From positions 99,632-163,631 of the forward strand of contig NZ_JAGIPR010000010.1 in the NCBI RefSeq assembly GCF_017877355.1: a stretch of DNA of 64,000 bases. The letters are read 5' to 3'. Positions 8,817-17,059 of the stretch are shown here, one piece after another. Each line of letters begins with the position of its first letter. Positions within the stretch are counted from its first letter, which is position 1. This stretch comes from Chryseobacterium jejuense (lineage in GTDB: Bacteria > Bacteroidota > Bacteroidia > Flavobacteriales > Weeksellaceae). The translations under genes were made by a program, and so were the position numbers. Below the pieces are notes generated by a model that ran no database searches, was not told the DNA's origin, and saw only the letters and a program-made list of their open reading frames with translations.

Positions 8817-9089
8817 GTGATTCTTATCATGTTTTTTCTTCTTAATATTCCTTTTAATGAGAATTAAGCCCTTTTAGGTAGGGTTAAAGTCACTTTTTAA
8901 TGAGAAAATACAGGTAGATAAACCACGATTTAATGGTGGTTTGAGTGGGTGTGTAATTTTATTTTAACTTTTTACGGGCATGGATGTAGAAATAATTCTA
9001 CTTTTTTGTATAAATAATTCTATTGCGTAATGTGTTTATTTCTATAGGTTTAAGTATTGTTAGTGGTTTTTTTTACGATTCGTAATTTG

Positions 9090-9097
9090 TACCTTTG
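9090..9097 (+). promoter_or_regulatory. -7 box for the secreted-protein triplet
   Basis: TACCTTTG, a perfect TAnnTTTG match 11 bases before the ATG at 9109, so the transcript would be almost leaderless. A -33 TTG at the usual spacing is not clear. Confidence 0.5.
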
Positions 9098-9108
9098 CAG
9101 TCCTTATT

Positions 9109-9930
9109 ATGAAAAAAATTATATTTAGTTGTGTAGCTGGGTTATTATCCTTCTATGCCAACGCACAGGTGGGAATCGGGACCCCGAAGCCAAAATCTAC
9201 ACTTGATGTAAACGGTAAAACCACCTTAAGAAAAGAACTTAGAGTAGGCGGAACTTCAACCCAAGCAGGAAGTGCAGGGTTGAACGGGCAGGTATTGGTT
9301 TCTCAGGGAGAAGGCTTACCTCCAGTATGGAAATCCCTGAACGTGTCTTTTATGGAAGAAGGACAGTATAAATTAATCAATTCATACCTGTCATCAGATC
9401 AGACAGGCATTATCGCTCTTTCTAATGGTGTTCAGGGAGATGGTGTTTCCAAAAATAGTGTAGGAGATGATATCAATGACACTTCGAAAGGTAAATGGGT
9501 GAAAATTGACGGTCTTAAAAATACCTTTACGATTAAAAATGGTAAAAACAGGCTTACGTATCAGTTTCAGGCCGGAATTGAAATGAAAGCTCCAGTATCT
9601 ACCACTTCTGAGAATGTCCGTTTTGCATGTGGTGTTTTCAGAAATAATAAACTTGTAGCTATGCGTCCAGATAGAGTGGCTTCAAATAATAATAGCGGAA
9701 AAGCAGGGCTTCAGGATTATATCTTTACCCTTAATTATACAGAACTTAATGTTCCGGTTGGAATACAGAACCTTGAAATTGCTTGTAGAAAAATTAGTAC
9801 TTCAAATTCAAATTCTCAGTTTGCCATAGGACGTGATGTTCAAAGTTCTAATGGGGCATCCAATGCATTTACATTGGAGTCTAATATGAAGATTGATGTC
9901 ATTGAATATGTAACTTATAAATCTAACTAA
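9109..9930 (+). CDS. Secreted protein, first of three tandem paralogues
   Basis: 273 residues with a signal peptide cleaved after NAQ. The mature protein opens with VGIGTPKPKSTLDVNGKTTL, the N-terminal signature found at the head of many secreted Bacteroidetes proteins, some of them tail-fibre-like or cell-surface. Then come GSAGLNGQVLVSQGEGLPPVWK and a beta-rich domain with FACGVFRNNKLVAMR and a C-terminal AIGRDVQSS block. The last two blocks are repeated in the two genes downstream. It lies 8 bases before the next gene, so the three form one transcription unit. Function unknown; an outer-surface or secreted structural role is an inference. Confidence 0.8.
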   Translation: MKKIIFSCVAGLLSFYANAQVGIGTPKPKSTLDVNGKTTLRKELRVGGTSTQAGSAGLNGQVLVSQGEGLPPVWKSLNVSFMEEGQYKLINSYLSSDQTGIIALSNGVQGDGVSKNSVGDDINDTSKGKWVKIDGLKNTFTIKNGKNRLTYQFQAGIEMKAPVSTTSENVRFACGVFRNNKLVAMRPDRVASNNNSGKAGLQDYIFTLNYTELNVPVGIQNLEIACRKISTSNSNSQFAIGRDVQSSNGASNAFTLESNMKIDVIEYVTYKSN

Positions 9931-9938
9931 ACCAACTG

Positions 9939-10757
9939 ATGAAAAATATATTTTCGACAATACTTCTTGCTTCGGGATTGATGTTATCAGCCCAAGTGGG
10001 TATTAATACGGAATCTCCGAAAGCAAAACTAGATGTAAATGGAGACTTGAATTTAAGAGATAAAATTGCTGTACTTGATGTAACAGATAATACGCTTTCT
10101 TTGGGAAATAATGACCAATTATTGGTTTCTCAGGGAGAAGGATATCCTCCTATCTGGAAAACCCTTCGTATTCCTGAATATGAACCCAATAAATTTTATC
10201 TGATTTTTAATAATTCTTTTTCAGATAAGATAGGAGTTACTTTTTCATATGCAGAGCAACCTGCTACAACTACTTCCAAAGCAGCAACTTTTACAAAAGG
10301 AGCTAATTTTTCCAGTCTTAGCGGATTTAAGAAGATTAATGGTTTATCACAGAAGATCAGTGTTTTCAGTACTGAGAGTAAAGCTTATTTTCAGTTTGAA
10401 ACGGTTGTACAAGCTAATTTTGCAGCTAATGGAACAACTGATACATCAATAGATTACGCATGTGGGATCTTTGTAGATGATAAGCTAATTAATTTAAGAC
10501 AAAGTAATTTAAAAGCGAGTAGTGCTCAATTTCCTTTCCTTACCCATAATCAAATAGGTTTTGTAACCAATCTTTCTAAAGGAGATCATACCGTAAGCGT
10601 TGCATGTTCAAGACTTGCATCATACGGAAATTCAACTAATCGAAATCTGGCAATAGGAATAAATACAAATAATAATATTAATGATTTTATTGCTCAATCA
10701 TCTTTGAAAGTAGAGGTATATGAAGTTCCACAAGTATTTAATCCGATAATAAAATAA
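9939..10757 (+). CDS. Secreted protein, second of three tandem paralogues
   Basis: 272 residues. Signal peptide MKNIFSTILLASGLMLSAQ, then VGINTESPKAKLDVNGDLNL. The linker NDQLLVSQGEGYPPIWKTL is nearly the same as in the first copy. The second half has YACGIFVDDKLINLR, and the final strand block (AIGINTNNNINDFIAQSSLK) aligns with AIGRDVQSS of copy one. The shared order shows gene duplication; the middle regions have diverged. It is separated from the third copy by only 7 bases. Function unknown. Confidence 0.8.
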   Translation: MKNIFSTILLASGLMLSAQVGINTESPKAKLDVNGDLNLRDKIAVLDVTDNTLSLGNNDQLLVSQGEGYPPIWKTLRIPEYEPNKFYLIFNNSFSDKIGVTFSYAEQPATTTSKAATFTKGANFSSLSGFKKINGLSQKISVFSTESKAYFQFETVVQANFAANGTTDTSIDYACGIFVDDKLINLRQSNLKASSAQFPFLTHNQIGFVTNLSKGDHTVSVACSRLASYGNSTNRNLAIGINTNNNINDFIAQSSLKVEVYEVPQVFNPIIK

Positions 10758-10764
10758 AGCAACT

Positions 10765-11505
10765 ATGAAAAAAATATTTTTTATTCCATTTCTATTGATT
10801 ATCGCATTATTTAAGGCTCAGGTGGGAATTAACACTTCTACTCCTGTTAATAAATTGGATGTGAATGGAGATATCAGTATTAGAAAAGAGTTAAGAACTG
10901 CTGGTACTGATTTATTGAAGGGATCGGCTGGTAATGCCGGAGATATCTTTCATAATAACTCGGAAATGACTGCAAATGATTGGAAAAGCATTAAAATTGC
11001 TGATGGGCAGGGAAGCATGTCTCTCTTCTCTATTAATACAGTTGCAGATCAAACGGGGATTTCGTTCTATAGTAGTGGGGATCCTATTCCTTATGATGAA
11101 GATGATAATTTGCAAGGAAACTGGACGGTGATACCTCAGGCTATTGATACTTTTTCTGTAACAAATGATTCAAACAAAGTAACATTCTCATTTCAAACTA
11201 TGGCTCAGAAAGTAAATTATGGTTCTGCATCAGCAAGTTTTGCTTGTGGCGTTTTTGTAGATGATAAACTTAAAGCAGTGAGAACGGATGTATTACAGGG
11301 AGACAGTGGAGCCTATAAGATTTTTAACCTTAATGCAACACTTGAGAACCTTCCTCGTAAAAATAAATATTCTGTGAAAGTGGCTTGTATAAACAGGACT
11401 TTAAACAATACAACACTTGGGATTGGGAGAGCTGTAGATACTAATGCTCTGAACAATGATATGGCACAGTCTGTTTTAACAATATCTGTACTACAGCCGT
11501 ATTAA
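10765..11505 (+). CDS. Secreted protein, third of three tandem paralogues
   Basis: 246 residues, the shortest of the three. Signal peptide ending LFKAQ, then VGINTSTPVNKLDVNGDISI and RKELRTAGTD, closest to copy one (RKELRVGGTS). The LVSQGEG linker is replaced by GDIFHNNSEMTANDWKSI, so this copy has lost that element. The C-terminal blocks FACGVFVDDKLKAVR and GIGRAVDTN remain. A terminator follows 26 bases later, closing the operon. Confidence 0.8.
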   Translation: MKKIFFIPFLLIIALFKAQVGINTSTPVNKLDVNGDISIRKELRTAGTDLLKGSAGNAGDIFHNNSEMTANDWKSIKIADGQGSMSLFSINTVADQTGISFYSSGDPIPYDEDDNLQGNWTVIPQAIDTFSVTNDSNKVTFSFQTMAQKVNYGSASASFACGVFVDDKLKAVRTDVLQGDSGAYKIFNLNATLENLPRKNKYSVKVACINRTLNNTTLGIGRAVDTNALNNDMAQSVLTISVLQPY

Positions 11506-11530
11506 TTTTCATATCCATATAATAATTAAG

Positions 11531-11563
11531 AATCTAAAAGCGTTATGTTTTTAGATTTTTTTA
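11531..11563 (+). terminator. Terminator of the secreted-protein operon
   Basis: The arms AATCTAAAA (11531-11539) and TTTTAGATT (11549-11557) pair over 9 bp, followed by T's to 11562. Confidence 0.8.
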
Positions 11564-11626
11564 TTTATTGGTTCTATTCTTTGTGAATTTGTTGATTGAA
11601 ATACTCTGTGTTGTACAAAATTGAAT

Positions 11627-11634
11627 TATATTTG
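11627..11634 (+). promoter_or_regulatory. -7 box upstream of a 41-codon ORF
   Basis: TATATTTG, a perfect TAnnTTTG match, 16 bases before an ATG at 11651. Several TTG triplets lie upstream but none at the ideal distance. Confidence 0.4.
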
Positions 11635-11650
11635 AACAAATTAAAAATAT

Positions 11651-11776
11651 ATGGTAAAAAACTATTTTCTTAATGTGATTGCCGGTATTGTTCCGTTTGG
11701 TTTGCTGGCTTCACTTCATACAATACGAGAATATCGAAATCCACATCCAATTGTGATGACAGGCCTCAGAATCTGA
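11651..11776 (+). CDS. Possible small membrane-associated protein, 41 residues
   Basis: A short frame, MVKNYFLNVIAGIVPFGLLA then a polar tail ending VMTGLRI, in the 392-base gap between the terminator at 11531 and the lipoprotein gene at 11898. The N-terminal two-thirds are hydrophobic enough for one membrane helix. It follows a good -7 box at a suitable distance and lies after a terminator, so it would have its own transcript. No family is recognised and the frame may be chance. Confidence 0.35.
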   Translation: MVKNYFLNVIAGIVPFGLLASLHTIREYRNPHPIVMTGLRI

Positions 11777-11864
11777 AGTTTATCTATTAAAATTTATAGA
11801 TGAACTATTATTGTTAATCTTATCAGAATATAAATAATTATATAATTTTTATGCAAAAAAAAAT

Positions 11865-11872
11865 TATATTTG
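11865..11872 (+). promoter_or_regulatory. -7 box for the lipoprotein gene at 11898
   Basis: TATATTTG, a perfect match, 25 bases before the ATG. Confidence 0.5.
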
Positions 11873-11897
11873 TGAAAAAATAATCAATTACCAGGAA

Positions 11898-12839
11898 ATG
11901 AAACAAATTTTCTATTTTATCTTATTAATTGCAGGCTTTTCTTCAATACATTCCTGCAAAGATTTATTGGATGAAGACGGGAATCCTCTTTTGGATCTGA
12001 ATAATACAGGCGGACTGAGTGGCCCAAGAGCTTTATATAAAGAAATTACGGATAAAACTACTCTGGCAGAATATCAATACAGCGGATTACTTGTGAACAG
12101 AGTTATCACAGACAGTGCTTCTATTACTGATATTATGTACAGCGGAGACAGAATCAGTCAAATCAACTTCAGAGGTTTTCTTGATCTTAATGGGAACGGA
12201 AAACTGGATAAAGACAGTATATCTTATGATAGACAGTTTAATTATGGAAATAACAGCCGACTGCAGTCAATTTCTGAAACCCGTTCGGTTTTCAGAAGAC
12301 CACCTCCGGTTCCACCTTCCACTAAACCTGGACCTCAAACCTTATTCGCTTCAGAAAAATACATCCATACCTTAACGTATAATGCCGGTACTTCAAAATT
12401 GGAGTCTATTACTACAATAAAAGGAACGGAAACTATGGGAGGTCCTATTAATTATGCAGAATATTCAAAATCAGAGTTTACTTATGTGGGGGATAATGTG
12501 TCCAAAGTACTTAATGTTTCTGGACCGGTAACATCCAATAACCCAATTGTGTATGGTGCTCCTACAAAAAAATATGGCTATGAGTATTATGCTTACGATC
12601 AGCAGATCAGCCCGTTTACTCTATTGCCACAGGTATATAAAATCTCACGATTATTAGCTACTGAAAATAGTATTAAAGAGAGTTTAATTCTATCTCCAAA
12701 TAGCCCTAAGAGATGGTCAGTAACAGATCTTACGGCAAATATTCCACAACCTATTGTTATGAGTACAAATTATGTATATGATCTACAGACTTACATGACA
12801 AAAGGCTATGGTGTAAACTATATTTATAAACCACAATAG
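11898..12839 (+). CDS. Lipoprotein, hypothetical
   Basis: 313 residues. The signal peptide ends SSIHSC, a lipobox with Cys20, followed by KDLLDEDGNPLLD. The acidic residues after the Cys suggest export to the outer leaflet. The body is made of repeated beta-strand units (DRISQINFRGFLDLNGNGKL, NNSRLQSISETRSV, GDNVSKVLNVSG), as in many Bacteroidetes DUF-type lipoproteins that resemble YD/RHS-like beta sheets. A proline-rich patch (RRPPPVPPSTKPGP) lies near residue 135. Function unknown. It stands alone between its own promoter box and a terminator. Confidence 0.75.
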   Translation: MKQIFYFILLIAGFSSIHSCKDLLDEDGNPLLDLNNTGGLSGPRALYKEITDKTTLAEYQYSGLLVNRVITDSASITDIMYSGDRISQINFRGFLDLNGNGKLDKDSISYDRQFNYGNNSRLQSISETRSVFRRPPPVPPSTKPGPQTLFASEKYIHTLTYNAGTSKLESITTIKGTETMGGPINYAEYSKSEFTYVGDNVSKVLNVSGPVTSNNPIVYGAPTKKYGYEYYAYDQQISPFTLLPQVYKISRLLATENSIKESLILSPNSPKRWSVTDLTANIPQPIVMSTNYVYDLQTYMTKGYGVNYIYKPQ

Positions 12840-12861
12840 AAAAGTTTTCAACAATATTTAA

Positions 12862-12892
12862 ACTCAATCTTCCTAAGGTTGAGTTTTTTATT
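12862..12892 (+). terminator. Terminator of the 11898 lipoprotein gene
   Basis: The arms AACTCAA and TTGAGTT pair, with a CTT/AAG extension inside, followed by a T-run. It starts 23 bases after the stop. Confidence 0.8.
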
Positions 12893-12902
12893 TTTTATCT
12901 CT

Positions 12903-12910
12903 TAATTTTG
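12903..12910 (+). promoter_or_regulatory. -7 box of pth
   Basis: TAATTTTG, matching TAnnTTTG, 13 bases before the ATG at 12924. Confidence 0.5.
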
Positions 12911-12923
12911 CAAAAAATTTCTG

Positions 12924-13487
12924 ATGAAATATTTAATCGTTGGGCTGGGAAACAAAGGCTCGGAATATGAAAATACACGACATAATATAGGCTTTAAAGT
13001 TGCTGAAAAAATAGCTGAAAAACTAGAAGTATCATTTAATACTGCTAACTTCGGCTGGATGGCAGAAGGGAAGTATAAGGGCAGAAAAGTTTTTGTTCTT
13101 AAACCGGATACCTATATGAATTTATCCGGTAATGCTGTGAGATATTGGATGCAGAAAGAAAATATCCCTTTGGAAAATGTACTGATTGTAACAGATGATC
13201 TGGCACTGCCTTTCGGAACTCTGAGACTGAAAGGTAAAGGTTCGGATGCAGGTCACAATGGGCTTAAGAATATCAATGAAGTTTTACAGACTCAGAACTA
13301 CGCAAGACTTCGCTTTGGAATTTCAGCAGATTTTTCTGCAGGGCGCCAGGTGGATTATGTATTAGGAACATGGAATGAAGAAGAAACAGAAAAGCTTACA
13401 GAAAGAATCGATACTTTTTCAAAAGCCGGTCTTTCCTTTGTTTTTGCAGGAATCAACAATACAATGTCCGGATTTAACGGGAAGTAG
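12924..13487 (+). CDS. pth: Peptidyl-tRNA hydrolase
   Basis: 187 residues, standard for bacterial Pth. The enzyme cleaves the ester bond of peptidyl-tRNA that falls off the ribosome, recycling tRNA in the cytoplasm. The motifs are present in order: VGLGNKGSEYENTRHNIGF with the catalytic His of the TRHN motif near residue 21, KPDTYMNLSG (the substrate-binding Asn), DDLALPFG with the acidic residue, and GSDAGHNGLKN. It has its own promoter box and is followed by a hairpin at 13527. Confidence 0.97.
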   Translation: MKYLIVGLGNKGSEYENTRHNIGFKVAEKIAEKLEVSFNTANFGWMAEGKYKGRKVFVLKPDTYMNLSGNAVRYWMQKENIPLENVLIVTDDLALPFGTLRLKGKGSDAGHNGLKNINEVLQTQNYARLRFGISADFSAGRQVDYVLGTWNEEETEKLTERIDTFSKAGLSFVFAGINNTMSGFNGK

Positions 13488-13526
13488 TTCATCATTTTTC
13501 TGTTTCAGTTTTTATAAGAATAAATA

Positions 13527-13552
13527 AAGGCCATCGGATTTCCGATGGCCTT
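13527..13552. terminator. Bidirectional terminator between pth and the carbonic anhydrase
   Basis: A near-perfect inverted repeat, AAGGCCATCGGA (13527-13538) with TCCGATGGCCTT (13541-13552). The plus-strand exit is only CTGCTATG, while the minus-strand exit is T-rich (TTTATTTATTC). It probably serves both convergent genes and works best for the minus strand. Confidence 0.75.
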
Positions 13553-13640
13553 CTGCTATGCATTTAAATTAATTTCCAATCAATTTATCTGAGCTATGTT
13601 ATATACTTTTTTAATAAGTAGCTTGAGACTCTTGATTATT

Positions 13641-14276
13641 CTATAACCAGCTTACTGCGCCTGTTTCAACATCGTAGTTAGCACCAACAATCTTAATTTT
13701 TCCTTCTTCTTCAAGCCTTTTAAGTGTTGAGCTTTGTTTACGGATGTCTTCTATAGCACTTTTTACATTCTGGTGATTAAGTCTTTCTAAAAGAGAACTG
13801 TTTTTTGATGAACGTTCTTCATTTTCTTCAATGATGTCATTGATAATTGGGTTAAAATGATTGATTAGGTGGTTTAGGTTGTCCATACCCATACCTTCAA
13901 TCTGTGCTGCATCAAGACCTCCTTTCAGAGCTCCACATTTAGTGTGTCCTAAGACCACGATCAGTTTAGAACCTGCCACATTACAGCCAAATTCCATAGA
14001 ACCTAAAATGTCCTGATTTACAAAATTACCAGCAATTCTGATACTGAAAACGTCACCCAATCCCTGGTCGAAAATCAATTCTGCAGAAGTACGGCTGTCT
14101 ATACAGCTCAAAACTACTGCAAAAGGCCACTGTCCTTCACGGGTTGCATTTACCTGCTCCAGAAGATCCCTGTTGGCTTTAAGATTATTAACGAACCTTA
14201 GGTTTCCTTCCTTTAAAAATTCTAATGCTTTTTCAGGAGTAATGGTAGACTGAGTTTCGTATGTATGTGCTTTCAT
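13641..14276 (-). CDS. Beta-class carbonic anhydrase
   Basis: 211 residues. It converts CO2 and water to bicarbonate and a proton using zinc. The ligands are visible: Cys58 in CIDSR with Asp60-Arg62 as the catalytic dyad, and His111 and Cys114 in GHTKCGALKGG. No signal peptide is seen, so it is cytoplasmic. It lies 53 bases after the SulP transporter gene in the same direction, a classical SulP-carbonic anhydrase pairing for bicarbonate uptake. A second beta-CA lies further upstream in the same run. Confidence 0.93.
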   Translation of the reverse strand: MKAHTYETQSTITPEKALEFLKEGNLRFVNNLKANRDLLEQVNATREGQWPFAVVLSCIDSRTSAELIFDQGLGDVFSIRIAGNFVNQDILGSMEFGCNVAGSKLIVVLGHTKCGALKGGLDAAQIEGMGMDNLNHLINHFNPIINDIIEENEERSSKNSSLLERLNHQNVKSAIEDIRKQSSTLKRLEEEGKIKIVGANYDVETGAVSWL

Positions 14277-14329
14277 ATAATTTTAGTTGTTTGTTGAATT
14301 GTTAAGTTTAAAATAAAATAGGTTTGAGC

Positions 14330-15922
14330 TTACATAGCTCTTTTGTGAGTAATCAAAATGTGAGAATCTTCGCTTCTTTCATAATCTTTGTATGAAGTTT
14401 TAAAGCCTAGAAGTTCTACATTGATATCTTCTTCTTTTGCGCGGATGTTAGCAAAATCCTGGATCATTTCCAGTACATCTGTCGCGATATATGAAGTTTC
14501 TCTTGCGTCAATAATTACATTAGAGTTAGATTTAATGTTTTTCAATGTTTTTTTGATGGCTGCTTTATTTAAGAATGAAACTTCTTCAGCCAGTTTGATC
14601 TTGATGCCATCTGCATCATTCAGCTTTTCTCTGCTCAGATAATAAGCTCTTTTCATATTTCCCTGAAGGATATAGAATACAGAGATTGCAAGACCAATTC
14701 CAACCCCTTTTAACAGGTCTGTTGCTACAACAGCTACAACTGTTGCCACAAATGGTACAAACTGGAATTTTCCAAGATGCCAGAAATGTTTGAAGGTTGC
14801 AGGCTTTGCCAGTTTATAACCTACAAGGATCAAAACAGCAGCAAGAGTTGCCAGTGGGATCAGGTTCAGAATAAAAGGAATGGTAAGTACACACACCAAT
14901 AGAAGAACACCGTGGATCATTGCGGATGATTTAGAAGTAGCTCCTGCGTTGGCATTGGCAGAACTTCTCACTACTACGGAAGTCATTGGAAGTCCACCGA
15001 TAAATGAACTGATTAAGTTTCCTATTCCCTGTGCTTTAAGCTCAAGATTGGTATCTGTAATTCTTCTTTGCTTATCTAATCTGTCCGAAGCTTCAATACA
15101 AAGTAATGTTTCAATAGAAGCTACAATGGCAATAGTTGCTCCCACGATCCATACTTTAGGATTGGTAAAACCTCCAAAATCCGGCATGGTAATCAGATTC
15201 TTAAAATCATCCAGTGATTTCGGGACAGGTAATGATACTAAGTGTTCTGTACCAATAGCTAAAGAGCTGCCTGATAATTTGAATAATTCATTTAACAATA
15301 TTCCGGCAACTACTGCTACTAAAGCTCCAGGAAGCATTTTCATTCTTTTAAGGGCCGGAAATTTATCCCATGCAATAAGAATTCCTACAGATACTAGTGT
15401 TACAAGAATAGCTCCAGGATGAATAGCTCCAAATAGTTCTGTAAAATAATTGAAATTCAGTCCATTGCTGAACAAAGATTGGTTTCCTTCATAATCCTTA
15501 TCAAATCCCAGTGCGTGAGGAATTTGTTTTAAAATAATAATGATACCGATGGCTGCAAGCATTCCTTCAATAACGTTATTGGGAAAATAATTGGAAATAC
15601 TACCAGCTCTCACAAAGCCTAAGATCAATTGAATTAAACCGGCAATGATTCCGGCACATAAGAACAGTTCAAAAGCTCCAAGATCGGTAATTGCGGTAAG
15701 TACAATAGCGGTAAGACCTGCCGCAGGCCCGGAAACCGATATGTTTGAATTACTAAGAAATCCTACAACAAGACCACCTACAATTCCGGAAATCACCCCG
15801 GATAATGGTGGTGCTCCAGATGCTAAAGCGATTCCTAAGCACAATGGAAGTGCTACTAAGAATACAACGAGTCCGGAAGGGAAATTCTCCTTGATTCCTC
15901 CTAATAATGATGTTTTTTTCAT
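14330..15922 (-). CDS. SulP family inorganic anion transporter with STAS domain (bicarbonate or sulfate)
   Basis: 530 residues. The first 400 or so hold 10-14 membrane helices with SulP features (LPLCLGIALASGAPPLSGV, SGPAAGLTAIVLTAI, SSFIGGLPMTSVVVRSSANA). The last part, from about 430, is a STAS domain (SNVIIDARETSYIATDVLEMI). In cyanobacteria the related BicA imports bicarbonate. The adjacent carbonic anhydrase makes bicarbonate the likeliest substrate here, but sulfate cannot be excluded. It sits in the inner membrane. The order on the minus strand is CA, small secreted protein, SulP, CA. Confidence 0.9.
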   Translation of the reverse strand: MKKTSLLGGIKENFPSGLVVFLVALPLCLGIALASGAPPLSGVISGIVGGLVVGFLSNSNISVSGPAAGLTAIVLTAITDLGAFELFLCAGIIAGLIQLILGFVRAGSISNYFPNNVIEGMLAAIGIIIILKQIPHALGFDKDYEGNQSLFSNGLNFNYFTELFGAIHPGAILVTLVSVGILIAWDKFPALKRMKMLPGALVAVVAGILLNELFKLSGSSLAIGTEHLVSLPVPKSLDDFKNLITMPDFGGFTNPKVWIVGATIAIVASIETLLCIEASDRLDKQRRITDTNLELKAQGIGNLISSFIGGLPMTSVVVRSSANANAGATSKSSAMIHGVLLLVCVLTIPFILNLIPLATLAAVLILVGYKLAKPATFKHFWHLGKFQFVPFVATVVAVVATDLLKGVGIGLAISVFYILQGNMKRAYYLSREKLNDADGIKIKLAEEVSFLNKAAIKKTLKNIKSNSNVIIDARETSYIATDVLEMIQDFANIRAKEEDINVELLGFKTSYKDYERSEDSHILITHKRAM

Positions 15923-16068
15923 GATATTTTTGAAAATATTATAACCGATTGATTTATTCTTAAATAATCAATTATAAAAGATTGGAAAATTAATTTTAAA
16001 GCATAAACAGCTTATCCACTACCTGAAAGGGCATGAATAACTATAAAAATCTAACTACTACTTTAAAA

Positions 16069-16368
16069 TTAAGCTTCCGGAGGCGGAGAAAATATACTAA
16101 GTAAAGGAGATAGATGAAAGGAATCATCTACCAGTACAAAAGACATAGACTGAGGTGCAGGCTCAGAAAACTTCAGATAGTCGAAAACATCTAAAGGTTT
16201 TGGAAGCGTCTTTTCGTAAACAATAAAAGAAGAGGGGTGAGAATGTGGTTCTTCTTCATTTACTATTATATTCGTTCTAAGAATGTCCCAGCCCGCTACC
16301 GCAGCAATGCTTGGTAGCGCTGTAAAATTCAGAAAAAACGTTAATACAATAATACTCCAGAATTTCAT
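16069..16368 (-). CDS. Small exported protein between the carbonic anhydrase and SulP genes
   Basis: 99 residues with a hydrophobic signal-like N-terminus (MKFWSIIVLTFFLNFTALPS) and a cut site near IAAVAG. The mature part holds EEEPHSHPSSFIVYEKTLPK and ends in a proline-rich tail (FSPPPEA). No family recognised; it resembles small hypothetical proteins that sit beside transporters in Flavobacteriia. It lies 22 bases after the second carbonic anhydrase in the same direction, so it is probably co-transcribed with it. A link to bicarbonate handling is inference from position only. Confidence 0.6.
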   Translation of the reverse strand: MKFWSIIVLTFFLNFTALPSIAAVAGWDILRTNIIVNEEEPHSHPSSFIVYEKTLPKPLDVFDYLKFSEPAPQSMSFVLVDDSFHLSPLLSIFSPPPEA

Positions 16369-16390
16369 TTTACATTCTTCTTTAGAAAAA

Positions 16391-17059
16391 CTATTTAGTT
16401 TTTTTGCTCATTACCCAATCAGAGCTGGTAAGGTTGTAGATCTTTTGGATGTCTTTTAAGGTTTTCTCAAAATCAATCTCAAGATCAATAATTTTACCCG
16501 TTCTAAGGTCAAATACCCAGCCGTGTACAACAGGTTGTTCTTCTAAAATATACCTTTCCTGTACGCAGGCCATTTTGATGACGTTGATACATTGTTCCTG
16601 AACATTCAGTTCAACCAATCTGTCATAACGTTTATCTTCATCTTCGATAGAATCAAGTTCTGCCTGGTGTAATCTGTAAACATCACGAATATTTCTCAAC
16701 CAAGGATTCAATAATCCTAAATCCTGAGGAGTCATCGCAGCTTTTACACCACCACAGTTGTAATGTCCACATACGATAATATGTTTTACCTTAAGATGTT
16801 CTACAGCATATTGAATAACTGCAGTAGAGCTCATATCTAAAGTATTTACAACATTAGCGATGTTTCTGTGAACAAAAACTTCTCCGGGTTTTGCGCCCAT
16901 CAGTTCTTCCGCTGTAGCTCTACTGTCTGAACATCCTATATAAAGATAATCAGGGTGTTGAGTTTTTGCCAGCTCTTTGAAGAAGTTTGGATCATCTGAA
17001 ACCTTAGATTCTACCCATTTCTTATTGTTCTCAAAAATAACTTCGTACGATTGTGACAT
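16391..17059 (-). CDS. can: Beta-class carbonic anhydrase, Can-like
   Basis: 222 residues, closer to the E. coli Can type than the copy at 13641. Zinc ligands Cys43 (CSDSR, with Asp45 and Arg47), His99 and Cys102 (CGHYNCGGV). The tail (WVFDLRTGKIIDLEIDFE) is typical of the family. Cytoplasmic; supplies bicarbonate for carboxylases. First gene of the minus-strand run leading to the SulP transporter. A minus-strand -7 box lies at 17141-17148. Confidence 0.95.
   Translation of the reverse strand: MSQSYEVIFENNKKWVESKVSDDPNFFKELAKTQHPDYLYIGCSDSRATAEELMGAKPGEVFVHRNIANVVNTLDMSSTAVIQYAVEHLKVKHIIVCGHYNCGGVKAAMTPQDLGLLNPWLRNIRDVYRLHQAELDSIEDEDKRYDRLVELNVQEQCINVIKMACVQERYILEEQPVVHGWVFDLRTGKIIDLEIDFEKTLKDIQKIYNLTSSDWVMSKKTK

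Larger units (their letters stand above)
8735..9108. other. Intergenic region between mfd and the secreted-protein triplet
   Basis: 374 bases without a convincing gene. It holds the mfd terminator (8779-8816), a small hairpin AAACCAC/GTGGTTT (8920-8942), an AT-rich stretch, and a TACCTTTG box at 9090-9097 for the next gene. Confidence 0.6.

Noticed and set aside
8920..8942. AAACCAC/GTGGTTT hairpin as a regulatory RNA
   Set aside because: Short stem, no promoter or T-run; not enough to call a feature.
9056..9097. A complete promoter with both boxes before 9109
   Set aside because: The -7 box is good, but the nearest clear TTG (9057-9059) is 30 bases away, too far for the usual spacing; only the -7 box is reported.
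14880..15422. 180-codon plus-strand frame opposite the SulP gene
   Set aside because: It is the antisense shadow of a well-supported membrane transporter.
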